Source of the DNA: CAJQLB01 sp905479065
GTDB lineage: Bacteria > Bacteroidota > Bacteroidia > Flavobacteriales > Flavobacteriaceae
DNA: 64,000 bases
Direction: 5' to 3'
Assembly (NCBI GenBank): GCA_943846735.1
Contig: OX044364.1
Span: 2,108,001 to 2,172,000, forward strand
The translations under genes were made by a program, and so were the position numbers. How positions within the stretch are numbered: position 1 is the stretch's first letter; the number at the start of each line of letters is the position of its first letter. The notes under the pieces are model-generated. The model saw only the letters and a program-made list of their open reading frames with translations, ran no database searches and was not told where the DNA came from. This document shows positions 28,501 through 36,697 of the stretch, one piece after another.

Positions 28501-28695
28501 GTCAACAAAAATGAATTTAAAACAGCATGTTCTGCTGCTTGTAACAACGGAGCAATGGTCTTTGGAGATATAAATAACAAAGATAACGATATTGTAAGGT
28601 TGAAAAACGATGAAAGAGCGTATCACTTGCTAGAGAGTGTTGGGACAAAGCCAAACGTGGTTTACCAAACAAAAGTGAGAAATACAAAAAAATAA
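25591..28695 (+). CDS. actB: Alternative complex III subunit ActB, molybdopterin-oxidoreductase-like iron-sulfur protein
   Basis: A 1034-residue subunit that wires the quinol site to the hemes through iron-sulfur clusters. The N-terminus has ~45 polar residues before an internal Tat signal (SRRDFLKYVGF, RR at 52-53) and a lipobox-like SLAAC, the extended-Tat pattern known for this family. The middle (about 130-740) resembles the molybdopterin-enzyme fold; ACIII is known not to bind molybdenum. The C-terminal ferredoxin-like part holds four cysteine groups: CTGCGACVIAC from 778, CQHCNHAPCETVC from 862, CVGTRYCANNC, and CSMC with CSAAC. Confidence 0.96.
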   Translation: MSSNKKYWKSVEELNENSSVVEALKQKEFVQEIPVDEFLGDKETLETSSTSRRDFLKYVGFSTAAASLAACEGPVIKSIPYVVQPDQIIPGVANYYASTIANGYDFASVLVKTREGRPIQIQNNELALTNGGANARVNASVLDLYDSQRVAGPKKNGDYSSWTEFDSDTISGLNDAVTNGKDIVLLTQTFASPSTSKLIAEFKEKYNNVKHVIYDAISESATADAYENKYGVRGLANYDFSKASTIISVGADFLGDWQGGGFDSGYSKSRIPSHGEMSRHTQFESNMTLSGANADKRVPIKPSEQKVVLAKIFGAITQTQIPGKLADHIQAAVDTVVAELRSAGKNAVVVSGVQDVNAQALVLAINEALKSNAFEPHVTIKTRQGNNADVMTLVNDMNAGSVGALIMCGVNPVYSLPNSEDFISGLSKTDMTVSFSMKEDETSSRVQYIAALPHYLESWGDVEMKTGHYGLVQPTIRPLFDTKQFQEALLLWNGNTATYHDYIKNHWTSDILGETSWNDTLHDGVYVSDANDKYEFLEKSNVIDLIGSAKTLGTSKGAEMEITLYPKTGMGDGQQANNPWLQEFPDPLTRATWDNYLTVSESDAKKIGLYLEPSTFFNQSSHDATGGLNGKYANVTVNGVTMKVPAIIQPGQANGSIGLSFGYGRTLGLKDEMQTGVNAYDFYVDFNPVQEVQIEATDGKHEFACVQLHNTLMGRGDIIKETTLEVFNSEKASVWNPMPVVSLNHIETPVTSPDVDLWDEFDRSIGHHFNLSIDLNACTGCGACVIACHAENNVPVVGKEEIRRSRDMHWLRIDRYYSSEDSFEKDDEKKDNIKGLGSSLSSFAEMESPSANPQVAFQPIMCQHCNHAPCETVCPVAASSHGRQGQNHMAYNRCVGTRYCANNCPYKVRRFNWFLYNGNDEFDYYMNNDLGRMVINPDVTVRSRGVMEKCSMCIQMTQKTILDAKRDGRLVNKNEFKTACSAACNNGAMVFGDINNKDNDIVRLKNDERAYHLLESVGTKPNVVYQTKVRNTKK

Positions 28696-28723
28696 ATTAA
28701 TTAAGAAACAACTATAAAAGATT

Positions 28724-30169
28724 ATGGCGTCTCATTACGAAGCACCGATCAGAAGACCTTTAGTTACAGGAGAAAAGTCATATCATGACGTATCTGTTGA
28801 TGTAGCAGCTCCTGTAGAAGGTAAGGCAAATAAATCTTGGTGGATTGTGTTTTCAATTGCATTGGCAGCATTCCTATGGGGAATAGGATGTATTATTTAT
28901 ACAATTTCAACAGGAATTGGAACCTGGGGTTTAAATAAAACTGTTGGATGGGCTTGGGATATTACTAATTTTGTTTGGTGGGTTGGTATTGGTCATGCTG
29001 GAACACTTATCTCAGCAGTGTTGTTATTGTTCCGTCAAAAATGGAGAATGGCCATCAATAGATCTGCTGAAGCGATGACAATATTTTCCGTTATTCAGGC
29101 AGGTTTATTTCCGATAATTCACATGGGCCGTCCTTGGTTAGGATATTGGGTATTACCTATTCCAAACGCATATGGATCTCTGTGGGTTAACTTTAATTCG
29201 CCTTTATTATGGGATGTATTTGCAATTTCAACATACTTATCGGTTTCTTTAGTTTTTTGGTGGACAGGTTTACTTCCTGATTTTGCAATGATAAGAGATA
29301 GAGCTGTCAAGCCATTCCAAAAGAAAATATATTCTTTACTAAGTTTCGGTTGGACTGGAAGAGCAAAAGACTGGCAACGTTTTGAGGAGGTTTCCCTGGT
29401 TCTTGCTGGGTTGGCAACACCCTTGGTGCTTTCTGTGCATACGATCGTATCTATGGATTTTGCTACTTCTGTTATCCCAGGATGGCACACAACAATATTT
29501 CCACCATATTTTGTTGCAGGAGCAATCTTTTCAGGATTTGCAATGGTTAATACATTGTTAATTATAATGAGAAAAGTTTGTAGTCTAGAAAACTACATTA
29601 CAGTTCAACATATTGAACTAATGAATATTGTTATCATGTTAACGGGATCAATTGTAGGGGTAGCTTATATCACTGAATTGTTTATAGCATGGTATTCTGG
29701 TGTTGAGTTTGAACAATATGCTTTTTTAAATAGAGCGACAGGTCCTTATGCATGGGCTTATTGGATGATGATGTCTTGTAACGTGTTTTCTCCTCAGTTC
29801 ATGTGGTTTAAGAAATTAAGAACGAGCATTATGTTTTCGTTTTTCATATCTATTGTTGTGAACATTGGTATGTGGTTTGAAAGATTTGTAATTATTGTTA
29901 CGTCACTTCACAGAGATTATTTGCCGTCATCTTGGTCAATGTTCTCACCGACGTTTGTTGACATTGGAATATTTATTGGGACTATTGGATTTTTCTTCGT
30001 TTTGTTTCTCTTGTATGCCAGAACATTCCCTGTCATTGCCCAAGCGGAAGTTAAAACAATTCTCAAATCATCTGGAGAACGATATAAAAAGATAAGAGAA
30101 GCTGGTAATAGCTTGGTAGGTACTGGTTCAGATAATAGAACCTCGAATAAATCAAATAACAAAAAATAG
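28724..30169 (+). CDS. actC: Alternative complex III subunit ActC (NrfD/PsrC-like)
   Basis: A 481-residue integral membrane protein with about ten transmembrane helices, of the NrfD family. NrfD-type landmarks include WWVGIGHAGTLISAVLLLFRQ-type helix 2 with its His, HMGRPW and ISTYLSVSLVFWW. It forms a quinol-binding membrane anchor of ACIII. The C-terminus is a short polar tail (SDNRTSNKSNNKK). It follows actB after 28 bases and precedes actD by 3 bases. Confidence 0.95.
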   Translation: MASHYEAPIRRPLVTGEKSYHDVSVDVAAPVEGKANKSWWIVFSIALAAFLWGIGCIIYTISTGIGTWGLNKTVGWAWDITNFVWWVGIGHAGTLISAVLLLFRQKWRMAINRSAEAMTIFSVIQAGLFPIIHMGRPWLGYWVLPIPNAYGSLWVNFNSPLLWDVFAISTYLSVSLVFWWTGLLPDFAMIRDRAVKPFQKKIYSLLSFGWTGRAKDWQRFEEVSLVLAGLATPLVLSVHTIVSMDFATSVIPGWHTTIFPPYFVAGAIFSGFAMVNTLLIIMRKVCSLENYITVQHIELMNIVIMLTGSIVGVAYITELFIAWYSGVEFEQYAFLNRATGPYAWAYWMMMSCNVFSPQFMWFKKLRTSIMFSFFISIVVNIGMWFERFVIIVTSLHRDYLPSSWSMFSPTFVDIGIFIGTIGFFFVLFLLYARTFPVIAQAEVKTILKSSGERYKKIREAGNSLVGTGSDNRTSNKSNNKK

Positions 30170-30172
30170 CAT

Positions 30173-30709
30173 ATGGAATCTTCTAAAGTAATTCACGCTA
30201 TATATACCGATGACGATGAGCTTATGGCTGCTGTTAAAAAAGTAAAAGCGGCGAAGCATCACATTGAAGAGGTCTACACACCTTTTCCAGTTCATGGATT
30301 GGACAAGGCGATGGGCCTAGCACCAACAAGAATAGCTATTGCAGCATTTTTATATGGTTGTGTTGGTATAACTGTCGCTGTTGTCATGATGAATTTCATT
30401 ATGATCGATGATTGGCCACAAAACATTGGGGGTAAACCAAGTTTTAGTTACCTTGAAAACATGCCGTCTTTTGTGCCAATTATGTTTGAAATGACGGTAT
30501 TCTTTGCGGCACACCTTATGGTAATCACTTTTTACTTACGAAGTAGAATGTGGCCTTTTAAAAAGGCTGAAAATCCAGATCCTAGGACTACGGATGATCA
30601 TTTTTTAATGGAAATCCCTGTACATGGTAACGCTAAGGATTTAAAAACACTGTTGTCGGACACAGGAGCAGTTGAAATTAATATCGTAGATAAAGAAGAA
30701 GAACATTAG
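30173..30709 (+). CDS. actD: Alternative complex III subunit ActD (DUF3341)
   Basis: A 178-residue protein of the DUF3341 family with two transmembrane helices (about 58-80 and 103-125) between soluble ends. The N-terminal part IYTDDDELMAAVKKVKAA and the PFPVHGLDKAMGL segment are the family's conserved blocks. In ACIII it packs beside ActC as a structural subunit and carries no cofactor. It starts 3 bases after actC and ends 2 bases before actE, so translation is probably coupled. Confidence 0.93.
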   Translation: MESSKVIHAIYTDDDELMAAVKKVKAAKHHIEEVYTPFPVHGLDKAMGLAPTRIAIAAFLYGCVGITVAVVMMNFIMIDDWPQNIGGKPSFSYLENMPSFVPIMFEMTVFFAAHLMVITFYLRSRMWPFKKAENPDPRTTDDHFLMEIPVHGNAKDLKTLLSDTGAVEINIVDKEEEH

Positions 30710-30711
30710 AT

Positions 30712-31269
30712 ATGAAAGGCATAGTAAAAATAACATTGGTTGTAATGATTGTTTTGGTTTCGACGTCTTGTAAAAAAGACTCTAGACCAAATTATCAATT
30801 CATGCCAAATATGTATGAACCTGTAGGGTATGAAACATACGGACAATATGATGTTTTTCCGGATGAGCAGTCTGCCCTGTTACCAGCAGAGGGTACGATT
30901 GCAAGAGGCTATTCCTTGTTTGATTACGGAAATTCAAACGAAGAATACATGAGAGCTAAATTAGAATTAAAAAGTCCGTTGAGTTCTTCCGATATTGACA
31001 CCAAAAGAGGGAAAGAGTTGTATACAATATACTGCGGTATTTGTCACGGAACGAAAGGGGCAGGTCAAGGGTATCTTGTTAAAAGAGAAAAGATATTAGG
31101 AATTCCTAGTTATGCTGATGCAGCTAGAGCAATTACTGAAGGAAGTATTTACCATACTGTTTATTATGGGAAAAATGCTATGGGATCATATGCAAATCAA
31201 TTAGATGAACAGGAACGTTGGCAAGTTGTAGCTTATGTCATGAAGCTAAAAGGAGATTTAGAGAAATAA
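30712..31269 (+). CDS. actE: Alternative complex III subunit ActE, monoheme cytochrome c lipoprotein
   Basis: A 185-residue protein with a lipoprotein signal (VLVSTSC, Cys at about 20) and one class I cytochrome c domain. The heme site is CGICHG, and the distal Met is probably in KNAMGSYA. It is the membrane-tethered monoheme subunit of ACIII. Together with the six sites in ActA this operon encodes seven heme-binding motifs upstream of the oxidase. Confidence 0.94.
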   Translation: MKGIVKITLVVMIVLVSTSCKKDSRPNYQFMPNMYEPVGYETYGQYDVFPDEQSALLPAEGTIARGYSLFDYGNSNEEYMRAKLELKSPLSSSDIDTKRGKELYTIYCGICHGTKGAGQGYLVKREKILGIPSYADAARAITEGSIYHTVYYGKNAMGSYANQLDEQERWQVVAYVMKLKGDLEK

Positions 31270-31299
31270 GATTATTAGATAAAGATTATACACATCGAT

Positions 31300-32658
31300 A
31301 TGTACACGTTATCAAATAGATTAAAAATATTTTCAGTAGCATTAATGTTTTTAGGTGCAATAGGATGGTTTTATTCCTATTCAAATTCGCATATTTCCCT
31401 AGAGGAAGTTAAAACAATGCTAGCCGAGGAAGCTTCACACGGAGGAGGTCATGGAGAGGAATTAGATTCACACGCTGTGGTTACTGAAAGTCATGGGACT
31501 TCAGATAATCATAACACCGAAATGTCACATAATGATGATGTGGATGTACACGACTCGGATCATGCTGAGCATGTTATGCACCAGATTCACAACAGACCTT
31601 ATTCAGCGTTGTATGTGGCTGCATTCTTTTTTATGATGATTGCTCTCGGAGCATTGGCTTTTTACGCTATTCAGTATGCTTCTCAAGCAGGTTGGTCTCC
31701 GGTATTATTTAGGGTCATGGAGGCTATCTCATATTATCTTTTGCCAGGAGCTATTGCAGTGCTAGCAATTGCCTTGTGGGCTGGTCCACATATTTTTATA
31801 TGGATGGATCCTGATGTCGTTGCTCATGACGAGCTGATACAAAATAAATCAAGCTGGTTAAACACATCATGGTTTGCAATAAGAGGAATAATTTTTATTG
31901 CTGGCTGGAGTGCTTACCGATTTTTTTCAAGAAAATTTTCGATCGCGCAAGATAATGCGGACATAAACGACAATAGTAATTTTAAAAAGAATTTTAGAAT
32001 ATCGGCGGCATTCCTAGTGTTTTATATTTACACAGAATCAATGATGTCTTGGGATTGGATTATGAGTGTTGATCCTCATTGGTTTTCTACATTGTTTGGA
32101 TGGTACGTGTTTGCAAGTATGTTTGTGAGTGGTATTACGGTTATTGCATTAATCACCATTTATCTTAAATCAAAAGGATTAATGGAGTTTGTCAACGACA
32201 GTCATATGCATGATTTAGCTAAATTTATGTTCGCTATTAGTATTTTTTGGACGTATTTATGGTTTTCACAATTCCTTCTTATTTGGTATGCTAATATACC
32301 CGAAGAGGTGACCTATTTTGTCACGAGAATAGAGGATTATAAACTACCATTTTTTGGTATGTTGGTAATGAATTTTATTTTCCCATTTTTAGTTTTGATG
32401 AACAGTGATTACAAACGGATACCTTGGTTTATCGTAATGGCTGGTATAGTTATTCTAATTGGTCATTATTTAGACGTGTTTAATATGATCATGCCAGCAA
32501 CGGTTGGCGATAGATGGTCTGTTGGGCTTCCTGAGTTAAGTGCTTTAGCGTTATTTTCAGGGTTGTTTTTACTATTAGTTTTTTATGCTTTGTCAAAACA
32601 TCCATTATTACCAAAAGGAAATCCTTTTATTAAGGAAAGTGAACATTTTCATTATTAA
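31300..32658 (+). CDS. actF: Alternative complex III subunit ActF, with His-rich periplasmic insert
   Basis: A 452-residue membrane subunit of ACIII, related to ActC, with about ten transmembrane helices. The core is recognised from its place in the operon and from segments such as SMMSWDWIMSVDPHWFSTLFGWY and FSQFLLIWYANIPEE. After the first helix, residues 47-97 contain 11 histidines among many acidic residues. This insert is unlike the rest of the protein and may bind metal ions (inference). It is followed by coxB after 28 bases. Confidence 0.93.
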   Translation: MYTLSNRLKIFSVALMFLGAIGWFYSYSNSHISLEEVKTMLAEEASHGGGHGEELDSHAVVTESHGTSDNHNTEMSHNDDVDVHDSDHAEHVMHQIHNRPYSALYVAAFFFMMIALGALAFYAIQYASQAGWSPVLFRVMEAISYYLLPGAIAVLAIALWAGPHIFIWMDPDVVAHDELIQNKSSWLNTSWFAIRGIIFIAGWSAYRFFSRKFSIAQDNADINDNSNFKKNFRISAAFLVFYIYTESMMSWDWIMSVDPHWFSTLFGWYVFASMFVSGITVIALITIYLKSKGLMEFVNDSHMHDLAKFMFAISIFWTYLWFSQFLLIWYANIPEEVTYFVTRIEDYKLPFFGMLVMNFIFPFLVLMNSDYKRIPWFIVMAGIVILIGHYLDVFNMIMPATVGDRWSVGLPELSALALFSGLFLLLVFYALSKHPLLPKGNPFIKESEHFHY

Positions 32659-32686
32659 TTAAAATAAATAAAGAACAGATATAACA

Positions 32687-33751
32687 ATGACGGCTTTATT
32701 AACAATTATAGTTTTAATATTTATTGCAGTTGCTATTTGGCAGATGGTGAAAATCTTTGATTTAGCAAATGCAGGAAAGGAAACTTCACCCGTAGCAACT
32801 GATAAAGACAATAGCTGGAACGCATATTTTATGCTTGGCTTTCTGATTTTTATCTATGTGATCACTATTCTTTGTTTTGTGTATTACGGAGATTTACCAC
32901 TAGTATCTAATTCAGCCTCTGCACACGGTCCTGATATTGATAATTTAATGATTATCTCTATGATAATTATCTTTTTCGTTCAAACTGTAACACAATTCTT
33001 GTTGCATTATTTTGCCTTTAAATACAAGGGAGAAGAAGGTAGAAAGGCTTTATATTTTGCAGACAATGATCGCCTTGAGTTAATTTGGACTATCATTCCT
33101 GTTATCGTATTGGCAGGTTTGATTATTTACGGCCTTTTCACTTGGTCGGATATTATGAATATTGATCAAGATGATGATACCATTGTTGTTGAACTATATG
33201 CGCAACAATTTAATTGGAAGGCAAGGTACGCTGGAGAAGATAATGTTTTGGGTGAAGCTAATGTAAGATTAATAAATCTTGACAATGCTAATATTCTTGG
33301 GCTAGATGAGTCAGACCCTAACGCCCAAGATGATATTATTACTACAGAATTACATTTACCTGTTGGCAAAAAAATATTGTTTAAGATGAGATCGCAGGAT
33401 GTTTTACACTCAGCTTACATGCCACATTTTAGGGCACAAATGAATTGTGTTCCTGGGATGATAACACAATTTGGATTTACACCAACAGTAACCACAGCTG
33501 ATATGCGTCAAAACCCAGATATCATTGACAAAGTAACTCGAATCAATAAAATGAGAGTTGCTAACAAGGATAAGGTTGAAGAACGTGGACAGGACTTGAG
33601 GTATGAGTTTGATTATTTGTTGTTGTGTAATAAAATATGTGGTAAATCACATTACAACATGCAGATGAAAATAATTGTTGAAACAGAAGAAGAGTATGAG
33701 GCTTGGCTAAACGACCAAAAAACATTCAAAAATTCTTTAGTTCAAAATTAA
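32687..33751 (+). CDS. coxB: Cytochrome c oxidase subunit II (CuA)
   Basis: A 354-residue subunit II. It has an N-terminal hydrophobic segment, a short extracytoplasmic stretch, two further helices (about 84-110 and 128-150), then the cupredoxin domain. CuA ligands are seen in HSAYMPHFRAQMN and LLCNKICGKSHYNMQMK (Cys, Cys, His, Met). The aromatic electron-entry region reads QFNWKARY. The domain is longer than in E. coli or Paracoccus because of insertions around 190-215 and 255-290. No fused cytochrome c domain is present, so electrons should come from ActA, ActE or a soluble cytochrome. Confidence 0.96.
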   Translation: MTALLTIIVLIFIAVAIWQMVKIFDLANAGKETSPVATDKDNSWNAYFMLGFLIFIYVITILCFVYYGDLPLVSNSASAHGPDIDNLMIISMIIIFFVQTVTQFLLHYFAFKYKGEEGRKALYFADNDRLELIWTIIPVIVLAGLIIYGLFTWSDIMNIDQDDDTIVVELYAQQFNWKARYAGEDNVLGEANVRLINLDNANILGLDESDPNAQDDIITTELHLPVGKKILFKMRSQDVLHSAYMPHFRAQMNCVPGMITQFGFTPTVTTADMRQNPDIIDKVTRINKMRVANKDKVEERGQDLRYEFDYLLLCNKICGKSHYNMQMKIIVETEEEYEAWLNDQKTFKNSLVQN

Positions 33752-33783
33752 ATAAAAAAGATTTAAATAATTAAATATAGATT

Positions 33784-35574
33784 ATGTCAGCACACGCAGA
33801 TACCCACGGCCACGACGATCATGGACATCATCATAAAGAAACGTTTGTAACAAAGTATATTTTTAGTCAAGATCATAAAATGATAGCGAAGCAGTACCTT
33901 ATTACGGGTACCATCATGGGTATTATAGGAGTTATGATGTCAATGATGTTTCGTATGCAGATCGCATGGCCTGAAGAACCAAATGTATTGTTTGAAGCTT
34001 TATTGGGGAAATGGGCTCCAGGAGGTGTAATGGATGCCGATATTTATTTGGCATTAGTGACGATTCATGGAACCATCATGGTGTTTTTTGTGCTAACTGC
34101 CGGGCTAAGTGGGACATTTAGTAATTTATTAATTCCATTACAAATTGGGGCACGTGATATGGCTTCGGGTTTTCTCAATATGGTGTCATATTGGCTATTT
34201 TTCGTGTCAAGTGTGGTGATGGTGATTTCCCTTTTTGTTGAAGCGGGACCTGCAGCAGCAGGATGGACTATTTATCCGCCATTAAGCGCCTTACCATTGG
34301 CTCAAGCAGGTTCTGGTATGGGAATGACTTTGTGGTTAGTCTCCATGGCAATTTTTATTGCTTCATCACTTCTAGGTTCTTTGAATTACATTGTAACTGT
34401 TTTAAATCTCCGTACAAAAGGCATGTCAATGACACGATTGCCGTTAACAATTTGGGCCTTTTTTATAACTGCGGTCATTGGTGTTATTTCTTTCCCCGTA
34501 CTGTTATCTGCCGCTTTATTATTGATTATGGATAGAAGTTTTGGAACGTCATTCTTTTTGTCTGATATTTTCATTCAAGGTGAGGTTTTACATTACCAAG
34601 GGGGTTCACCTGTTCTTTTTGAACATTTATTTTGGTTTTTAGGTCATCCAGAGGTGTATATTGTAATTTTACCTGCTATGGGTCTAGTTTCAGAAATTCT
34701 AGCAACAAACTCTCGCAAGCCTATTTTTGGATATCGCGCTATGATTGTATCTATCTTAGCCATTGCATTTTTGTCAACCATTGTATGGGGACACCATATG
34801 TTTATTTCCGGAATGAATCCTTTTCTTGGCTCTGTGTTCACCTTCACTACGTTGTTGATTGCGATACCTTCTGCGGTTAAAGCTTTTAATTGGATTACAA
34901 CATTATGGAAGGGTAACTTACAAATGAATCCTGCCATGCTTTTTTCAATTGGCTTTGTTTCTACCTTTATTACAGGTGGATTAACAGGGATTATTTTAGG
35001 AGATAGCGCTTTGGATATTAATGTGCATGACACGTATTTCGTAGTAGCCCACTTCCATTTGGTAATGGGTATTTCTGCACTATATGGTATGTTTGCTGGA
35101 ATTTACCATTGGTATCCAAAAATGTTTGGCAAGATGTTGAATAAAAATTTAGGCTACATCCATTTTTGGGTAACAGCTATCTGTGCGTATGGAGTATTCT
35201 TCCCAATGCATTTTATAGGAATGGCTGGTTTACCACGTCGTTATTATACTAACAGTAATTTCCCTCTTTTTGACGACACTCAAAATGTACAAGTTATTAT
35301 CACAGCATTTGCCCTCATAGGAGGTGTCGTTCAGCTGTTATATTTATATAACTTTTTTGCAAGTATTTTTTATGGTAAAAAAACAGTTCAAAATCCTTGG
35401 AGGTCAACAACGTTAGAATGGACTGCTCCTGTAAAGCATATTCATGGAAATTGGGAAGGTGAAATTCCTCATGTACACCGATGGTCTTACGATTATAGTA
35501 AACCAGGTCACGATGATGACTTTGTGATGCAAAACGTTCCTTTGAAAGAAGGCGAAGAAGAATTGCATCATTAA
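33784..35574 (+). CDS. coxA: Cytochrome c oxidase subunit I (heme a-CuB catalytic subunit)
   Basis: A 596-residue heme-copper oxidase subunit I with 12 or more helices. Metal ligands and landmarks are TIHGTIMVFF (low-spin heme His), FWFLGHPEVYI (CuB His and cross-linked Tyr region of A-type oxidases), GHHMFISG (CuB His pair), and DTYFVVAHFHLVMG (both heme His). The N-terminus is very His-rich: 7 of residues 4-17. The tail is charged. It is the last gene of the ACIII-oxidase operon and is followed by the terminator at 35631-35658. Confidence 0.98.
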   Translation: MSAHADTHGHDDHGHHHKETFVTKYIFSQDHKMIAKQYLITGTIMGIIGVMMSMMFRMQIAWPEEPNVLFEALLGKWAPGGVMDADIYLALVTIHGTIMVFFVLTAGLSGTFSNLLIPLQIGARDMASGFLNMVSYWLFFVSSVVMVISLFVEAGPAAAGWTIYPPLSALPLAQAGSGMGMTLWLVSMAIFIASSLLGSLNYIVTVLNLRTKGMSMTRLPLTIWAFFITAVIGVISFPVLLSAALLLIMDRSFGTSFFLSDIFIQGEVLHYQGGSPVLFEHLFWFLGHPEVYIVILPAMGLVSEILATNSRKPIFGYRAMIVSILAIAFLSTIVWGHHMFISGMNPFLGSVFTFTTLLIAIPSAVKAFNWITTLWKGNLQMNPAMLFSIGFVSTFITGGLTGIILGDSALDINVHDTYFVVAHFHLVMGISALYGMFAGIYHWYPKMFGKMLNKNLGYIHFWVTAICAYGVFFPMHFIGMAGLPRRYYTNSNFPLFDDTQNVQVIITAFALIGGVVQLLYLYNFFASIFYGKKTVQNPWRSTTLEWTAPVKHIHGNWEGEIPHVHRWSYDYSKPGHDDDFVMQNVPLKEGEEELHH

Positions 35575-35630
35575 ATAATGTATCTCCTTTAAATATATCA
35601 TAGGAATATATTTAAGAGTAAAATCAACAG

Positions 35631-35658
35631 AGCCTTTCCATATTGGAAAGGCTTTTTG
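35631..35658 (+). terminator. Terminator of the ACIII-oxidase operon
   Basis: AGCCTTTCCA and TGGAAAGGCT form a perfect 10-bp stem with a TAT loop, followed by TTTT. It lies 57 bases after coxA and immediately before the ruvB -7 element. Confidence 0.9.
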
Positions 35659-35660
35659 TT

Positions 35661-35668
35661 TATATTTG
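35661..35668 (+). promoter_or_regulatory. -7 element of ruvB, giving a near-leaderless start
   Basis: TATATTTG is a perfect match to TAnnTTTG and ends only 6 bases before the ruvB ATG at 35675. Transcription would begin at or next to the start codon. The -33 position falls inside the preceding terminator hairpin (TTGG at 35643-35646, 15 bases upstream), so the assignment is moderate. Confidence 0.5.
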
Positions 35669-35674
35669 TTAAGT

Positions 35675-36697
35675 ATGAACGAAAATTTAGATCCCACGAC
35701 TGGTAACATTTCATCCGAAGAATTAGATGCTGAAAAAAAACTTAGGCCTTTATCTTTTGATGATTTTACAGGTCAAGATCAAGTATTAGAAAACCTTCAA
35801 ATTTTTGTTCAAGCAGCGAATAGACGTTGTGAAGCTTTAGATCATGCATTATTTCATGGACCACCAGGATTGGGAAAAACAACGTTAGCAAATATCCTTG
35901 CGAACGAATTGGAGGTAGCTATTAAAGTAACATCAGGACCTGTTTTAGATAAACCAGGTGATCTTGCAGGGTTACTTACTAATCTTGATGAGAGAGATGT
36001 CCTTTTTATTGATGAGATTCATCGATTAAGTCCAATAGTTGAAGAGTATTTATATTCAGCGATGGAGGACTATAAAATCGATATTATGATTGAAACTGGA
36101 CCAAATGCAAGAACTGTTCAAATTAACCTAAATCCATTTACCTTAATTGGAGCCACTACGCGTTCTGGGCTTTTAACGGCCCCGATGCGTGCACGATTTG
36201 GAATTCAAAGTAGGTTACAATATTATGATACTAAATTATTAACAACCATCGTACAACGGAGCGCTAGTATTATTGATATCCCAATTTCAATGGAAGCTGC
36301 AGTTGAAATTGCTGGTCGAAGTCGAGGGACTCCCCGAATTGCCAATGCATTATTGAGGCGGGTAAGAGATTTTGCTGAAATTAAAGGTAATGGTGAAATT
36401 GATATACGCATTGCCAAATATGCACTTGAGGCGCTACACGTAGATGCGCATGGTTTAGATGAAATGGATAATAAAATTTTATCAACTATTATTGATAAAT
36501 TTAAAGGCGGACCTGTTGGAATTACCACGATAGCAACCGCAGTTAGTGAGAGTGCTGAAACCATAGAGGAAGTCTATGAGCCCTTTCTTATTCAACAAGG
36601 GTTTTTGATGCGAACACCAAGAGGACGCGAGGTTACTGAACAAGCATATAAACATCTTGGAAAGGTAAGGGATGCAGCGCAAGGAGGTTTATTTTGA
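35675..36697 (+). CDS. ruvB: Holliday junction branch migration ATPase RuvB
   Basis: A 340-residue AAA+ motor that drives branch migration with RuvA. Visible motifs are Walker A GPPGLGKTT, Walker B LFIDEIHRL, sensor 1 GATTRSG, and the arginine-rich RSRGTPRIANALLRR box. The C-terminal winged helix ends in TPRGREVTEQAYKHLG, the typical DNA-binding end. ATG at 35675 is the start; an in-frame TTG at 35666 overlaps the -7 box. It ends in a TTGA overlap with queG. Unusually, ruvA lies 3.3 kb away, beyond queG and maeB. Confidence 0.98.
   Translation: MNENLDPTTGNISSEELDAEKKLRPLSFDDFTGQDQVLENLQIFVQAANRRCEALDHALFHGPPGLGKTTLANILANELEVAIKVTSGPVLDKPGDLAGLLTNLDERDVLFIDEIHRLSPIVEEYLYSAMEDYKIDIMIETGPNARTVQINLNPFTLIGATTRSGLLTAPMRARFGIQSRLQYYDTKLLTTIVQRSASIIDIPISMEAAVEIAGRSRGTPRIANALLRRVRDFAEIKGNGEIDIRIAKYALEALHVDAHGLDEMDNKILSTIIDKFKGGPVGITTIATAVSESAETIEEVYEPFLIQQGFLMRTPRGREVTEQAYKHLGKVRDAAQGGLF
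36681..36687 (+). promoter_or_regulatory. Strong ribosome-binding site deciding the queG TTG start
   Basis: AAGGAGG is a full Shine-Dalgarno sequence 6 bases before the TTG at 36694. Such sites are uncommon in Bacteroidota. It supports TTG as the true queG start. Confidence 0.7.

Noticed and set aside
25591..28695. Catalytic molybdenum oxidoreductase
   Set aside because: The operon context is that of ActB in alternative complex III, which is known not to bind molybdopterin.
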